Positions 55,253 to 64,000 of a stretch of DNA of 64,000 nucleotides are shown here, piece after piece. The DNA is from Oceanospirillales bacterium (GTDB lineage: Bacteria; Pseudomonadota; Gammaproteobacteria; Pseudomonadales; Endozoicomonadaceae): NCBI GenBank assembly GCA_004762125.1, contig SIHQ01000002.1, forward strand, positions 248,001 to 312,000. Reading direction: 5' to 3'. Position 1 is the stretch's first letter, and each line of letters starts with the position of its first letter. Made by a program: the position numbers and the translations under genes. Below the pieces are notes generated by a model, which was given only the letters and a program-made list of their open reading frames with translations, was not told where the DNA came from and ran no database searches.

Positions 55253-55503
55253 GCAGTAAAACTGCTCAAGGCTATGGGATTCGGGCTAGTCCACAGTGAC
55301 CAGTTCTGATAATGTACTCCATCAGTCATTCTTTTTGTTATAGAGATACAGTTTGCTGCTCTGAAGAAGAGAAAAACTGTACTCTTCGACTCAATCAAAA
55401 ATGAGTCTGGAAAACACCGGCATCAGGGATGGCAAAAAATTATTTCTTCAGCCTTTGGCTGTCAGAGAAACTGACTTACAAATTTTAATAATTGGAGCTT
55501 GTG

Positions 55504-56064
55504 ATGCGTTTTGCCAATTTTGTAAAGGCTGCCGCCCTGTCTGCAACTGCTCTGTGGCTAGCAGGCTGTGCATCCACCGGTGGTCAGAGTACTTCCGGTG
55601 TTGATAAAACCCAAAGTGTTAAGCCAACCGAGGCAGTAATTGAAGTTAAACGAGTACTGGATCCGGCTGTTCAGGCTGTGATCGATACAGGTGTAGTAAA
55701 GGCTACTCCTGAGCAGATTGGCAAGCTGCTGAATAAAACGACCTATAACTTTGCTTTTGACAGCTCAAAGCTGAAAGAACTCGATTATAAAGCGCTGGAC
55801 GTTCAGGCTGCTTATCTGAACTCTCGTGAAGGTCGTGGCAAACAGATCATCATTCAAGGTCATACCGATGAGCGTGGAACCCGTACCTACAACCTGGCTC
55901 TGGGTGAGCGTCGTGCCAATGCAGTTAAAAACTACATGGTTGCCAAAGGTGTATCCGCGAGTCGTATTGAAGTGATTAGCTTTGGTTTTGAGAAGCCTCT
56001 GGACCCTGCTCACACTGATACAGCTTGGGCTAAGAATCGTCGTGCGCACATTGTAACTAACTGA
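55504..56064 (+). CDS. pal: Peptidoglycan-associated lipoprotein Pal
   Basis: A 186-residue outer-membrane lipoprotein with lipobox LAGC and an OmpA-type peptidoglycan-binding domain: FAFDSSKLKELDYKALDVQA, IQGHTDERGTRTYNLALGER and KGVSASRIEVISFGFEKPL. Asp and Arg of the HTDERGT segment bind the peptide stem. ATG 55504 follows TTGGAG with six bases between. A strong terminator follows. Confidence 0.96.
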   Translation: MRFANFVKAAALSATALWLAGCASTGGQSTSGVDKTQSVKPTEAVIEVKRVLDPAVQAVIDTGVVKATPEQIGKLLNKTTYNFAFDSSKLKELDYKALDVQAAYLNSREGRGKQIIIQGHTDERGTRTYNLALGERRANAVKNYMVAKGVSASRIEVISFGFEKPLDPAHTDTAWAKNRRAHIVTN

Positions 56065-56095
56065 GTCTGAATCTTTTTTCAGATTTTGGTGACAT

Positions 56096-56139
56096 AAAAA
56101 TGCTGCACCCAGCCGACGCTGGCTGCAGCATTTTTTTTT
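56096..56139 (+). terminator. Terminator after pal
   Basis: AAAAATGCTGCA and TGCAGCATTTTT pair outside, and CCAGC/GCTGG inside (one C-C mismatch), with a CGAC loop and a long T run. cpoB follows, so this may be a partial stop that reduces cpoB transcription. Confidence 0.9.
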
Positions 56140-56168
56140 AGGCATTAATAAAGAAATGGAAAGACGAC

Positions 56169-56936
56169 ATGCATCTGAAAAACATGTTGGCAGCGGCGAT
56201 CATAATGAACGCGACTGCTGTCCTGGCGGATGTACCTGTTGTGGATTCTCAACCGGCTGGCAACAGGGTCGTTGAAACAGTTGCTCTGGCGCAGGCCGCA
56301 ACGGGATCGACAGGTACCGCACATATTCTTAATTTGCTTGATGAGCTCAGGCAGGAAAATATGACGCTGAGAGGGCAGCTTGAAGAGCAGGCCTATCGCA
56401 TTCGACAGTTAGAACAGGAGAATCGTGATCGTTACCTGGATTTGGATGACCGGATCTCCAAACTGATAGAGCAGCTAGATGGCAATGTGATGCCTTCAGG
56501 CACTGTTAAACCCTCAATAACACCACCAAAGCCGGCTTTGGATAAAGTTGTAAAAAATACATCCTCTACACAGCAGCAGGCTTATCAAAATGCCTTTGAC
56601 TTGATCAAGGGTCGAGAGTTCGATAAAGCACTGTTGGCTATGAGGCAATTGTTGGAAGATTCTCCTAAAGGTGCTTATGCGGATAATGCTCTGTACTGGT
56701 TGGGTGAAATTCAGATGGCGCAGGGTAAATATGCTGAAGCCAGAATAGATTTTCAGTCAGTGATTCGTGATTTTCCTGCTAGCTCAAAAGTACCGGATGC
56801 TGGCTATAAACTCGGTAAAGTGTTGGATCTTCTGGGTAAGAAAGCAGAAGCCAAGGAGCAGCTGGAAGACGTTGTTGCCAATCACTCGGGTACTGCAGCC
56901 GCTCGATTGTCCGAGACCTATTTGAAAAATATGTAA
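56169..56936 (+). CDS. cpoB: Cell division coordinator CpoB (YbgF)
   Basis: A 255-residue periplasmic protein with a signal peptide (MLAAAIIMNATAVLA), an N-terminal trimerising coiled coil (ENMTLRGQLEEQAYRIRQLE) and C-terminal TPRs (YQNAFDLIKGREFDKALLAM, LYWLGEIQMAQGKYAEARID, KVPDAGYKLGKVLDLLGK). CpoB coordinates Tol function with PBP1B. It is the last gene of the tol-pal cluster. Confidence 0.93.
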   Translation: MHLKNMLAAAIIMNATAVLADVPVVDSQPAGNRVVETVALAQAATGSTGTAHILNLLDELRQENMTLRGQLEEQAYRIRQLEQENRDRYLDLDDRISKLIEQLDGNVMPSGTVKPSITPPKPALDKVVKNTSSTQQQAYQNAFDLIKGREFDKALLAMRQLLEDSPKGAYADNALYWLGEIQMAQGKYAEARIDFQSVIRDFPASSKVPDAGYKLGKVLDLLGKKAEAKEQLEDVVANHSGTAAARLSETYLKNM

Positions 56937-57152
56937 CGCTTCTCCCTATCTTTCGTTTCAGAAGATGTGAGTTCGTTGGCTACTATCGTTTATTTGCCAC
57001 TTACTCATGCCTTCAAACCCTCTGATTCTATGTACACGATTGTGCAGTATTGTACGGTCGTACCTCCCTTGGAATTGATCACCTACTCTCAAAATTGTTC
57101 TTAGGAAGGGGGGCTGCTAATATTGCCCGCCTTGATGATGAGCGTGAGTTAA

Positions 57153-57803
57153 ATGACGGCAGAAAGTCTTAGAATTACTGAAGTTTTTTACTCTTTACAG
57201 GGTGAATCCAGAACAAGTGGATTGCCGACGGTGTTTGTTCGACTGACGGGCTGTCCACTTAGGTGCAGCTGGTGTGATACCGAGTATTCTTTTCATGGCG
57301 GTGAGCGAATAGCGCTGGTCGATCTGGTCGATCAGGTCGTTGGTTATGGCGTCCGTCATGTCTGTGTAACCGGTGGTGAACCTTTGGGGCAGCCAAACTG
57401 TCTGCCGTTTATGGCCAGGTTGCTGGAGAATGGGCTTGAAGTCTCCCTGGAGACCAGCGGTGCCATGGATGTCTCAGAAGTCGACGAAAAAGTAGTGAAG
57501 GTTCTTGACCTTAAGCCCCCGGCATCAGGAGAGAGTCATCGAAACCTTTACGAGAATATTCAATATCTGACTAAAAATGATCAGGTCAAATTTGTTATTA
57601 CCGGTCGTGAAGATTACGACTGGTCGGTGAGTAAGCTGCTGGAATACAACCTGGCAGAAAGAGTCTCTGATGTACTTTTCTCACCGGTTAATGATCAGCA
57701 GTCACCGCAGGAACTGGCCGAGTGGATTCTGTCAGACAGGTTGCCTGTGCGTTTTCAGGTGCAGTTGCATCGGGTTATCTGGGGTGATAAATCAGGCGTT
57801 TAA
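57153..57803 (+). CDS. queE: 7-carboxy-7-deazaguanine synthase QueE
   Basis: A 216-residue radical SAM enzyme that converts CPH4 to CDG in the queuosine/preQ0 pathway. The Fe-S motif is Cys34, Cys38 and Cys41 in [28 protein letters not shown] is the SAM-binding glycine segment. It lies 8 bases before queC, 216 bases after cpoB, in the usual gammaproteobacterial order. Confidence 0.95.
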   Translation: MTAESLRITEVFYSLQGESRTSGLPTVFVRLTGCPLRCSWCDTEYSFHGGERIALVDLVDQVVGYGVRHVCVTGGEPLGQPNCLPFMARLLENGLEVSLETSGAMDVSEVDEKVVKVLDLKPPASGESHRNLYENIQYLTKNDQVKFVITGREDYDWSVSKLLEYNLAERVSDVLFSPVNDQQSPQELAEWILSDRLPVRFQVQLHRVIWGDKSGV

Positions 57804-57811
57804 GAGGCATT

Positions 57812-58483
57812 ATGACAAAGAAAGCTGTAATTCTGTTATCCGGTGGTCTGGATTCCACAACGGTTTTGGCTATTGCCAAAAGTCAGGGCTATGACTGCTA
57901 TACCATGAGTTTTGATTATGGACAGCGTTCTCGCTCAGAGCTGGCGGCAGCAAAGATAGTCTCTGAAACTCATGGAGCCGTCAGCCATAAAACGGTGCAG
58001 CTCAACCTGAGAGATCTGGGCGGCTCTGCTCTGACTGATGACAGTATTGATGTTCCTGAGGAGGTAGGTGAAGGTATTCCTGTCACCTATGTTCCTGCTC
58101 GAAATACGGTCTTTCTCTCTCTGGCTCTGGGTTGGGCAGAAATTATGGGTGCCCGTGATATTTTCATCGGTGCCAATGACGTTGATTATTCCGGCTATCC
58201 AGATTGTCGGCCTGAGTATCTTCAGGCGTTTGAGACTATGGCCAATTTGGCGACCAAAGCGGGGATTGAAGGCGACCGTTTTCGTATTCTGGCGCCGCTG
58301 TTGAAGTTGAAGAAGTCCGAGATTGTGCAAGAAGGCACTCGTTTGGGTGTTGATTATGGGATGACGGTTTCCTGTTATCAGGCTGATGACGAAGGCAAAG
58401 CTTGTGGTGTCTGTGACAGCTGTCACTACCGCAAGTTGGGCTTTAAAGAGGCGGGTTTGATTGACCCAACTCGTTACGCCTGA
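57812..58483 (+). CDS. queC: 7-cyano-7-deazaguanine synthase QueC
   Basis: A 223-residue enzyme that makes preQ0 from CDG with ATP and ammonia. The PP-loop is [34 protein letters not shown] is the substrate segment; four zinc-binding cysteines lie near the C-terminus ([18 protein letters not shown]). Its last ten bases overlap the convergent M81 peptidase gene. Confidence 0.96.
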   Translation: MTKKAVILLSGGLDSTTVLAIAKSQGYDCYTMSFDYGQRSRSELAAAKIVSETHGAVSHKTVQLNLRDLGGSALTDDSIDVPEEVGEGIPVTYVPARNTVFLSLALGWAEIMGARDIFIGANDVDYSGYPDCRPEYLQAFETMANLATKAGIEGDRFRILAPLLKLKKSEIVQEGTRLGVDYGMTVSCYQADDEGKACGVCDSCHYRKLGFKEAGLIDPTRYA

Positions 58484-59937
58484 TTAAACGGATAGAGGTT
58501 TTCCGGGCGGTGTTTGAAAGGCAGTTTTGTATAATCCGAGGTGGTGACACCGTCGCCATCCAATAAAATCTCTTTTTCTGTAATGGTTCGAAAGCTGGCT
58601 CTGTGGTGAATGCGGCTCTTGAGCAATATGTACTTGTGCTGCTCAGGATTGATTCCACAAGCAATGAAAATACCTTTGTCCCAGGGTTCAATGTGGCGAG
58701 AAGTGATAATGATTGTCATATTCGATGTTTGAAAAACAGCCGTTGCTCCCATATTGATTTCCAATCCGTTATACATTTCTCCCTGAATTTTCCAGCGGCC
58801 ATCGGTGAGTGCTTTTACTCGCCCATTGAGCGTTAGGGGTTTGCCTTTTCTTTTTAGTGCTGGCATATCATGTTTACCACCCAGCTCAACGGTGATGTGC
58901 TGATCAATGCCGGCAACCTGCATCAATTGAACGGCTGACGGATCACAGACGGTGGCCATAACTACATCCTTGAGGTTCCTGGCCAGAACGGCTTCTATAA
59001 CCGTCATTACATCTTGTGTTCCGCCAGAGCCGCAGTTGTCCGCATGATCAAGCAATAATACGGTGTTTTTCTGGTTAACAGCTTTGATTAGGGCTTTGGA
59101 TAAAGGTTGATGGTGATAGACGAAATCTGCTCTCAGCTGCCAGGCTTTCTGAATGATCTGGTCACAAACCTGTTCTGCCAGCTCAGCATGACCATCACTG
59201 ATAACGATGACTGAGGGCATAACGTCAGGAGTATCAGAGTGAGGAAAGCCGCCAAAGAAGCTGATATCCAGAATATGCTCCGAATGTTCGAGCTGTCGGC
59301 AAAGAGTCATTATGCTTTTAAAGGGTTCGTCATCCGTTCCCTGCCTGAGGGTATGGGAAATCAGAGGGATCTGGCCAAAGCTTATGACGGGCTCGATTTT
59401 ACCGGCCATAAAATCAAGCAGTAAATGGCCAGCTCTGAGACCTGTTTCTCTGATATCGGTATGAGGATAACTGTGATACCCGCAAATAACGGTGGCATTG
59501 TTGACCAGTTCTTCGCTGATATTGGCATGAAAATCCAGTGATACGGCGACCGGAAGATCAGGGTGAGCCTGTCGTATTTCCTGAAGAAGATCGCCTTCTG
59601 CGTCCAGTGTAGATTCAGTCACCATTGCGCCATGAAGCTCCAGCATCAGGCAGTCATGGCGGTTAATCTGATTAATGATTTTTTCCTTTAGCTGCCAATA
59701 AGTTTCGTGGTCGCAAGGACCGGATGGCATAGCCTCAGTAGCAATGGGAGTATCGACTGAAAAACCATGTTTTTTGGCCAAATCAAGATACCCGGCAATA
59801 GCTGAATTGGTATCGTTTAATTTTTCTGTGACCTCACTGTTCCTGAGGTAAGTCCATTGCTTAAACCGACTGAGATCAGTTTTAATCGGGGAGAAAGCAT
59901 TGGTTTCATGTTTTAGCATGGCCAGTAGTGCATGCAT
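58474..59937 (-). CDS. M81-family metallopeptidase (MlrC-like)
   Basis: A 487-residue protein of the MlrC family. The N-terminal domain contains [38 protein letters not shown] and [19 protein letters not shown] (His/Asp metal ligands); the C-terminal domain has [20 protein letters not shown]. MlrC degrades linearised microcystin in sphingomonads, but relatives without toxin genes have unknown substrates. It stands alone and overlaps queC by ten bases. Confidence 0.88.
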   Translation of the reverse strand: MHALLAMLKHETNAFSPIKTDLSRFKQWTYLRNSEVTEKLNDTNSAIAGYLDLAKKHGFSVDTPIATEAMPSGPCDHETYWQLKEKIINQINRHDCLMLELHGAMVTESTLDAEGDLLQEIRQAHPDLPVAVSLDFHANISEELVNNATVICGYHSYPHTDIRETGLRAGHLLLDFMAGKIEPVISFGQIPLISHTLRQGTDDEPFKSIMTLCRQLEHSEHILDISFFGGFPHSDTPDVMPSVIVISDGHAELAEQVCDQIIQKAWQLRADFVYHHQPLSKALIKAVNQKNTVLLLDHADNCGSGGTQDVMTVIEAVLARNLKDVVMATVCDPSAVQLMQVAGIDQHITVELGGKHDMPALKRKGKPLTLNGRVKALTDGRWKIQGEMYNGLEINMGATAVFQTSNMTIIITSRHIEPWDKGIFIACGINPEQHKYILLKSRIHHRASFRTITEKEILLDGDGVTTSDYTKLPFKHRPENLYPFNQA

Positions 59938-60052
59938 GGTGCTGCTTCCATTGCTCTGATTGATTAAGTAGCCTCTAGTGATAGCTGACTATGGGGCTCT
60001 TTGCCAGTGCCTGCGTAGGTGAAAGTCGCAATCAAAAAATCTTGGTCAGGGC

Positions 60053-60080
60053 TTGCAACTTTTTCTGGTGAGAGTAATAT
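60053..60080 (+). promoter_or_regulatory. Likely promoter of the tRNA-Lys gene
   Basis: TTGCAA (60053-60058) and TAATAT (60075-60080) match sigma-70 elements at a 16-base spacing, with a start expected a few bases before the tRNA at 60092. Confidence 0.55.
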
Positions 60081-60091
60081 TTTGCCACGTT

Positions 60092-60167
60092 GGGTCGTTA
60101 GCTCAGTTGGTAGAGCAGTTGGCTTTTAACCAATTGGTCGAAGGTTCGAATCCCTCACGACCCACCA
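60092..60167 (+). tRNA. tRNA-Lys (anticodon TTT)
   Basis: A 76-base cloverleaf. The acceptor stem GGGTCGT pairs with ACGACCC; the anticodon stem GTTGG/CCAAT encloses CTTTTAA with anticodon TTT. The T arm contains GGTTCGAATCC and CCA is encoded at the end. It lies between the M81 peptidase gene and nadA. No attachment-site repeat is seen near. Confidence 0.97.
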
Positions 60168-60296
60168 CTCCCTCTCTTCTTCTCCTTTTCTTCCGCTCCA
60201 CATTTCAATATGCTGCTGCCTGTTTCTGGCGTTTATGTTAGAATTGCCCGCAATTTGCGTAACAGATGTCTTTAAAGAGACTGTCAAACAGATAAT

Positions 60297-61346
60297 ATGA
60301 GCGTACTGACTGATAAGGAGTTTGTCCGGGAGCACCTACTACAAGGTGGTCAGGTCGAAACTCTAAACGAAGCAAAAGAAGAGACTCTGAAAGAACGAGT
60401 CAGGGAATTATTGAAACAGAAAAATGCTGTTTTGGTAGCACACTATTACACTGACCCTGTTGTTCAGGCTCTGGCGGAAGAAACCGGTGGTTTTGTTGCC
60501 GATTCCCTGGAAATGGCCCGTTTTGGTCGTCGTCATGAAGCTGATACTCTGGTGGTTGCTGGTGTTCGCTTTATGGGCGAAACCTCGAAGATTCTTAGCC
60601 CTGAAAAAACCGTGCTCATGCCAACGCTGGAGGCAGAGTGCTCACTGGATCTTGGTTGTCCTGTGGATGAGTTTTCCGCTTTTTGCGATCAGCACCCTGA
60701 TCGGGAAGTGGTGGTCTATGCCAATACGTCAGCTGCCGTAAAGGCAAGAGCTGACTGGGTGGTGACTTCCAGTTGCGCGGTAGCTATCATCGAACATCTG
60801 ATGGATCAGGATAAGAAAATTATCTGGGGGCCGGACAAGTATCTTGGTAGTTATATTCGAAAGAATACCGGAGCCGATATGCTGCTCTGGGATAGTAGCT
60901 GCATTGTCCATGAAGAGTTTAAGGCCAAGGGTATTCAAGACGTCAGAAAAGTCTATCCTAATGCAGCTGTGCTCGTTCACCCGGAATCTCCTGATTCTGT
61001 AGTGGCTGAAGCTGATGTGGTTGGATCAACCAGTCAGTTGCTGAAAGCCTCTATCGAGATGCCAAACGATACGTTTATCGTGGCAACCGATCGAGGTATT
61101 TTCTACAAAATGCAGCAAGCCTCCCCTAATAAATCATTTATTGAAGCCCCTACTGCTGGCGAAAGTGCCTCTTGCAAGAGTTGCGCGCATTGTCCCTGGA
61201 TGGCTTTGAACTCATTGGAAGCATTGGTTCAGTGTCTGGAAGAGCCGGGTAAACTCAATGTGGTTGAGGTGGATGATGAACTGCGCGTTCAATCCCTGAT
61301 TCCTCTTCAGAGAATGCTCGACTTTACTGCGTCCATGGCAGGCTGA
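60297..61346 (+). CDS. nadA: Quinolinate synthase NadA
   Basis: A 349-residue 4Fe-4S enzyme that condenses iminoaspartate with DHAP to give quinolinate for NAD synthesis. The cluster cysteines by comparison with E. coli are Cys115 (AECSLDLGC), Cys202 ([10 protein letters not shown]) and Cys299 ([13 protein letters not shown]). Substrate-binding [10 protein letters not shown] is near residue 50. No nadB is in the window. Confidence 0.95.
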   Translation: MSVLTDKEFVREHLLQGGQVETLNEAKEETLKERVRELLKQKNAVLVAHYYTDPVVQALAEETGGFVADSLEMARFGRRHEADTLVVAGVRFMGETSKILSPEKTVLMPTLEAECSLDLGCPVDEFSAFCDQHPDREVVVYANTSAAVKARADWVVTSSCAVAIIEHLMDQDKKIIWGPDKYLGSYIRKNTGADMLLWDSSCIVHEEFKAKGIQDVRKVYPNAAVLVHPESPDSVVAEADVVGSTSQLLKASIEMPNDTFIVATDRGIFYKMQQASPNKSFIEAPTAGESASCKSCAHCPWMALNSLEALVQCLEEPGKLNVVEVDDELRVQSLIPLQRMLDFTASMAG

Positions 61347-61571
61347 TTCAGTACGTAACATGAGCTCTATACTGACCCGTACTCAAATACCGAGCCGGGT
61401 CAGACTCCTTCTTTAAAGCACATTTCTCAACTTCTTTATTCGTGTCATCATTTCGGACGATTCCGGTCCATTGGAATCCGAATAACCTCAATCAGTCATA
61501 AGCGCGAAATGCGTCAGCACAACTCTGACTGCAGCTGCACTTCACAGAATAAAAACAAGAGGATGACCTTG

Positions 61572-63026
61572 ATGGCAGTTCAGGAAAAAATTGATACCCG
61601 CGCCGTTGAAATGATGACTGTGCTGGCGAGTCAGAAAAGAGCCTGTATTGACACAGGTCTCGTCAGCGAAGCGGTTCGTATAGACCGATTGAATCGTTTA
61701 CTGGATCTGGTTCATGATAACGCCGGTGATCTTGCTGATGCGCTTTCAGCTGACTTTGGTCATCGTTCAAAGCATCAATCTCTGATGGCTGATATTTACG
61801 CCTGCATTGAATCGGTTAAATACACTCGCAAGCAGATTAAGAGCTGGATGAAGCCAGAAAAGCGCAAAGTGGCTTTTCCTATGAATATTCTGGGCAGTAC
61901 AGCCAAAGTGGAATATCAGCCAAAAGGCGTGATAGGTATTCTCGGAACCTGGAACTTCCCAGTCAATACTGTGATCACGCCATTGGTAGGCGTCTTTGCT
62001 GCCGGTAACCGAGCCATGATTAAGTTCTCGGAAGTGACGCCAGCGACTTCCCAGTTGTTGCATGAGCTGTTTAAAAAGTACTTCAGCGATGATGAGTGTG
62101 CGGGTTTTGTGGGTGGCCCTGAAGCGGGAGCTGCTTTTTCCAGCTTGCCATTGGATCACCTGATTTTCACTGGAGCGACCAGTATTGCCCGACACGTTAT
62201 GCGCGCGGCTTCTGAAAATCTGGTACCAGTGACATTGGAGTTGGGTGGTAAGTCACCGGTTATTATTTCCCGTGATGCTGATTTGGAAGAAGCTGTTCTT
62301 CGCCTCGTCAGTGGCAAGGGTTTGAATGTTGGTCAGGTTTGTCTGTCTCCGGACTATGTATTTGTGCCTGAAGATATTCGTGAAGATTTCCTGCAGTTGG
62401 TTATCAAAACCGTATCCGCACAGTTTCCGACGATGTTGAATAATACGGATTACACGTCTGTGGTTAACGAACGTCACTATCAGCGTTTGCAGGGTTACCT
62501 GCAGGATGCCAAGGATAAGGGCGCGGATGTTCGTGAAATCAACCCTGCTAATGAAGATTTCTCTAAGCAAGAAGATACTCACAAAATTCCTTTGACCTTG
62601 GTTGTTGAGCCTTCTGATGATCTTCTGGTGATGCAGGATGAAATCTTTGGCCCGATTTTGAATGTTAAGAGTTATCGTAAGCTGGATGACTGCATTGATT
62701 TCATTAATGACCGTCCACGTCCTTTGGCGCTTTATTTTTTTGGTAATCCAAAGAGTAAGGAGCTGCGTAAAGTTCTTGATAACACCATCTCTGGTGGTGT
62801 GACGGTGAACGATGTGATGGGACATATCGGTTGTGAAGACTTACCGTTTGGTGGTGTCGGTCACAGTGGTATGGGTGTTTATCACGGCTATGATGGTTTC
62901 AAAACCTTCAGTCATGGTAAAGCTGTCTATGTTGCTCCCAAGGTTAATTTGCCCAAGCTGGGTGGAATGTTACCTCCTTATGGAGAGAAGGCAGATGGTA
63001 ACTTGAAGAATATGATCAAGAAGTAA
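61572..63026 (+). CDS. Aldehyde dehydrogenase (coniferyl aldehyde dehydrogenase-like)
   Basis: A 484-residue NAD(P)-dependent aldehyde dehydrogenase of the class-3-like group. Asn128 in GTWNFPVN, Glu223 in TLELGGKSP and nucleophile Cys257 in GQVCLSPDY are visible. The C-terminus (FSHGKAVYVAPK) fits coniferyl-aldehyde-type enzymes; the substrate is uncertain. ATG 61572 is favoured because GAGG sits nine bases upstream; ATG 61563 is too near it, and ATG 61509 gives an atypical Cys-rich tail. A terminator follows. Confidence 0.9.
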   Translation: MAVQEKIDTRAVEMMTVLASQKRACIDTGLVSEAVRIDRLNRLLDLVHDNAGDLADALSADFGHRSKHQSLMADIYACIESVKYTRKQIKSWMKPEKRKVAFPMNILGSTAKVEYQPKGVIGILGTWNFPVNTVITPLVGVFAAGNRAMIKFSEVTPATSQLLHELFKKYFSDDECAGFVGGPEAGAAFSSLPLDHLIFTGATSIARHVMRAASENLVPVTLELGGKSPVIISRDADLEEAVLRLVSGKGLNVGQVCLSPDYVFVPEDIREDFLQLVIKTVSAQFPTMLNNTDYTSVVNERHYQRLQGYLQDAKDKGADVREINPANEDFSKQEDTHKIPLTLVVEPSDDLLVMQDEIFGPILNVKSYRKLDDCIDFINDRPRPLALYFFGNPKSKELRKVLDNTISGGVTVNDVMGHIGCEDLPFGGVGHSGMGVYHGYDGFKTFSHGKAVYVAPKVNLPKLGGMLPPYGEKADGNLKNMIKK

Positions 63027-63030
63027 TCGG

Positions 63031-63083
63031 TTTTTTAAAGACAAAAAAGCCAGCTATTTGCTGGCTTTTTTGTCTTTAAAAAA
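63031..63083. terminator. Bidirectional terminator, 24-base perfect stem
   Basis: Positions 63031-63054 and 63060-63083 are perfect reverse complements with a five-base loop. The stem core GCCAGC/GCTGGC is followed by T runs on both strands. It separates the convergent aldehyde dehydrogenase and bepA genes. Confidence 0.95.
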
Positions 63084-63137
63084 CACTTAGATATCTATTC
63101 AATTGCTTTCGTCTATTTGGATACCGTTTTTTCCGCC

Positions 63138-64000
63138 TTACTGTCCCTTCTTCAACTTATCCTGATACCGGTGTACTTCAATGAGTTTGTTTTCTATTTT
63201 GGCTTTCAGTGAATAGTTTTTACTGGCCATTTCGCGAGCGTACTCAAGGTGTTGAATGGCGGCATCCAAGTTGCCGGCCAGGTAGTAATATTCTGCCCGA
63301 GACTGGTGTAGACCGAGAATATTTTTAGCCAGCCCTTGTACCTCTGCCAGTTGATACCAGACATCAGGGTCATCAGGGCGCTGACGGCTGAGTTTTAGTA
63401 GGACCTCTTCTGCTTCTTGGTACTTCTTCATAGTGGTCAGAATATTTGCTTTCTGTGCCAGGAGAGGGAAGTAGTCAATGTGTATTTCCAGAGCACGATT
63501 GATGCGTTCAAGTGCTTTGCCAGATCGATCTGATTTTGATTCAATCTGAGCCTGGGTGATGATCAGTGCCAGATTCTGGGGATGCTTTTTCAATAAAGGC
63601 GTCAGGACTTTCTCGGCGGCTGGATAGTTTCGGGACTGATAGTTGGCAATGGTCAAGCCGTAACGGGATACATCCGGAGAGCCGCTGTGGCCCGTTACCA
63701 GTTCTTTCTGCAACTGACGAGCATATTGCGCAGGGTCTGGTGCGTTCAGTACCAGTAACCGCATTCTGGTGAACTGGTAGTCAAGGCTGTCGGAGCGGCC
63801 TTTTCGTGGCATCTGCGCAGCTCTGGCTCTTGAGTCGGCAATACGGTTATCAGTTACAGGGTGAGTCAGCAGGAATTCCGGTGGTCGACTTTGGTAGCGA
63901 CTGGATTTATTCATGTTCTCGAAAATTTCCGGCATTGCCCGAGGATCAAAACCGGCCTGAGCCAAAGTCTGTATGCCTATGTTGTCCGCTTCGCGCTCAA
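63138..64000 (-). CDS. bepA: BepA-like M48 metalloprotease, C-terminal part (runs off right edge)
   Basis: The visible 287 residues are the end of an M48 family protease with TPR repeats, as in BepA (YfgC), which degrades or helps assemble outer-membrane proteins such as LptD. The frame reads EREADNIGIQTLAQAGFDP at the edge, which includes the Glu that is the third zinc ligand. The HEXXH motif lies outside. The TPR part contains KVLTPLLKKHPQNLALIITQ, LLAQKANILTTMKKYQEAEE and YLAGNLDAAIQHLEYA. The strand and terminator show it as convergent with the aldehyde dehydrogenase gene. Confidence 0.88.
   Translation of the reverse strand, partial: EREADNIGIQTLAQAGFDPRAMPEIFENMNKSSRYQSRPPEFLLTHPVTDNRIADSRARAAQMPRKGRSDSLDYQFTRMRLLVLNAPDPAQYARQLQKELVTGHSGSPDVSRYGLTIANYQSRNYPAAEKVLTPLLKKHPQNLALIITQAQIESKSDRSGKALERINRALEIHIDYFPLLAQKANILTTMKKYQEAEEVLLKLSRQRPDDPDVWYQLAEVQGLAKNILGLHQSRAEYYYLAGNLDAAIQHLEYAREMASKNYSLKAKIENKLIEVHRYQDKLKKGQ

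Noticed and set aside
55195-55398. A minus-strand 67-codon frame between tolB and pal
   Set aside because: No ribosome-binding site, biased composition and a hairpin inside; I treat the gap as non-coding.
60053-60241. A plus-strand frame over the tRNA
   Set aside because: It runs through the tRNA-Lys gene and is a shadow.
1-64000. CRISPR arrays, prophage, transposase or integrase genes
   Set aside because: No regularly spaced repeats and no such proteins were found on either strand.

Overview
The window reads as a chromosome segment of a marine gammaproteobacterium, most like Endozoicomonas or a close relative (Oceanospirillales). This is an inference from the gene order (aspS-yebC-ruvC-ruvA-ruvB-ybgC-tolQRAB-pal-cpoB-queE-queC), the moderate GC content, the many OprD-like porins, and several very large orphan proteins and type III secretion-like genes placed singly between housekeeping genes. 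No database search was possible; all names rest on motifs read from the translations.

Region by region. 1-1150: the start of an unknown protein running off the left edge, a decayed ankyrin-like fragment, and a small unknown gene. 1159-5409 (minus): mltC, gloA, a DUF3108 protein, purN and purM. 5625-9547 (plus): a DUF2066 protein, a PerM/AI-2E-type permease, hda and an AsmA-like anchored protein. 9625-10349 (minus): a DUF2069 membrane protein and an ArsC-family reductase. 10512-17036 (plus): a YihY membrane protein, a 1041-residue orphan, purT, a TlpA-like lipoprotein and acylphosphatase. 17048-19361 (minus): a small SLT transglycosylase and proS. 19546-21771: a HIT protein, slyX, a membrane/cold-shock fusion and an HU-like protein. 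22116-28548: four outer-membrane porins and a small secreted protein. 28841-30852: a SycD/LcrH-type type III secretion chaperone and its translationally coupled partner. 31018-43xxx: an FmdB-type protein, aspS, yebC and ruvC/A/B, interrupted by extra genes. 44063-51262: a 1325-residue exported orphan and a hybrid histidine kinase. 51316-58483: the Tol-Pal operon, cpoB and queE/queC. 58474-64000: an M81 peptidase, tRNA-Lys, nadA, an aldehyde dehydrogenase and the start-less end of bepA.

How the genes work together. The housekeeping genes form recognisable modules: purine synthesis (purM, purN, purT), replication control (hda), Holliday-junction processing (ruvABC, with a LexA-type box before ruvC), envelope integrity (Tol-Pal, two transglycosylases, BepA), queuosine precursor synthesis and NAD synthesis.

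The unusual layer is a set of candidate host-interaction genes scattered among them. They are a SopB/IpgD-like phosphoinositide phosphatase (CX5R motif) lying between yebC and a decayed copy of the yebC 3' end, a eukaryotic-like protein kinase between ruvA and ruvB, the chaperone/substrate pair, an exported giant with a kinase-like catalytic pattern, and a large alpha-helical orphan. No type III apparatus genes are in the window, so secretion of these proteins is inferred rather than shown.
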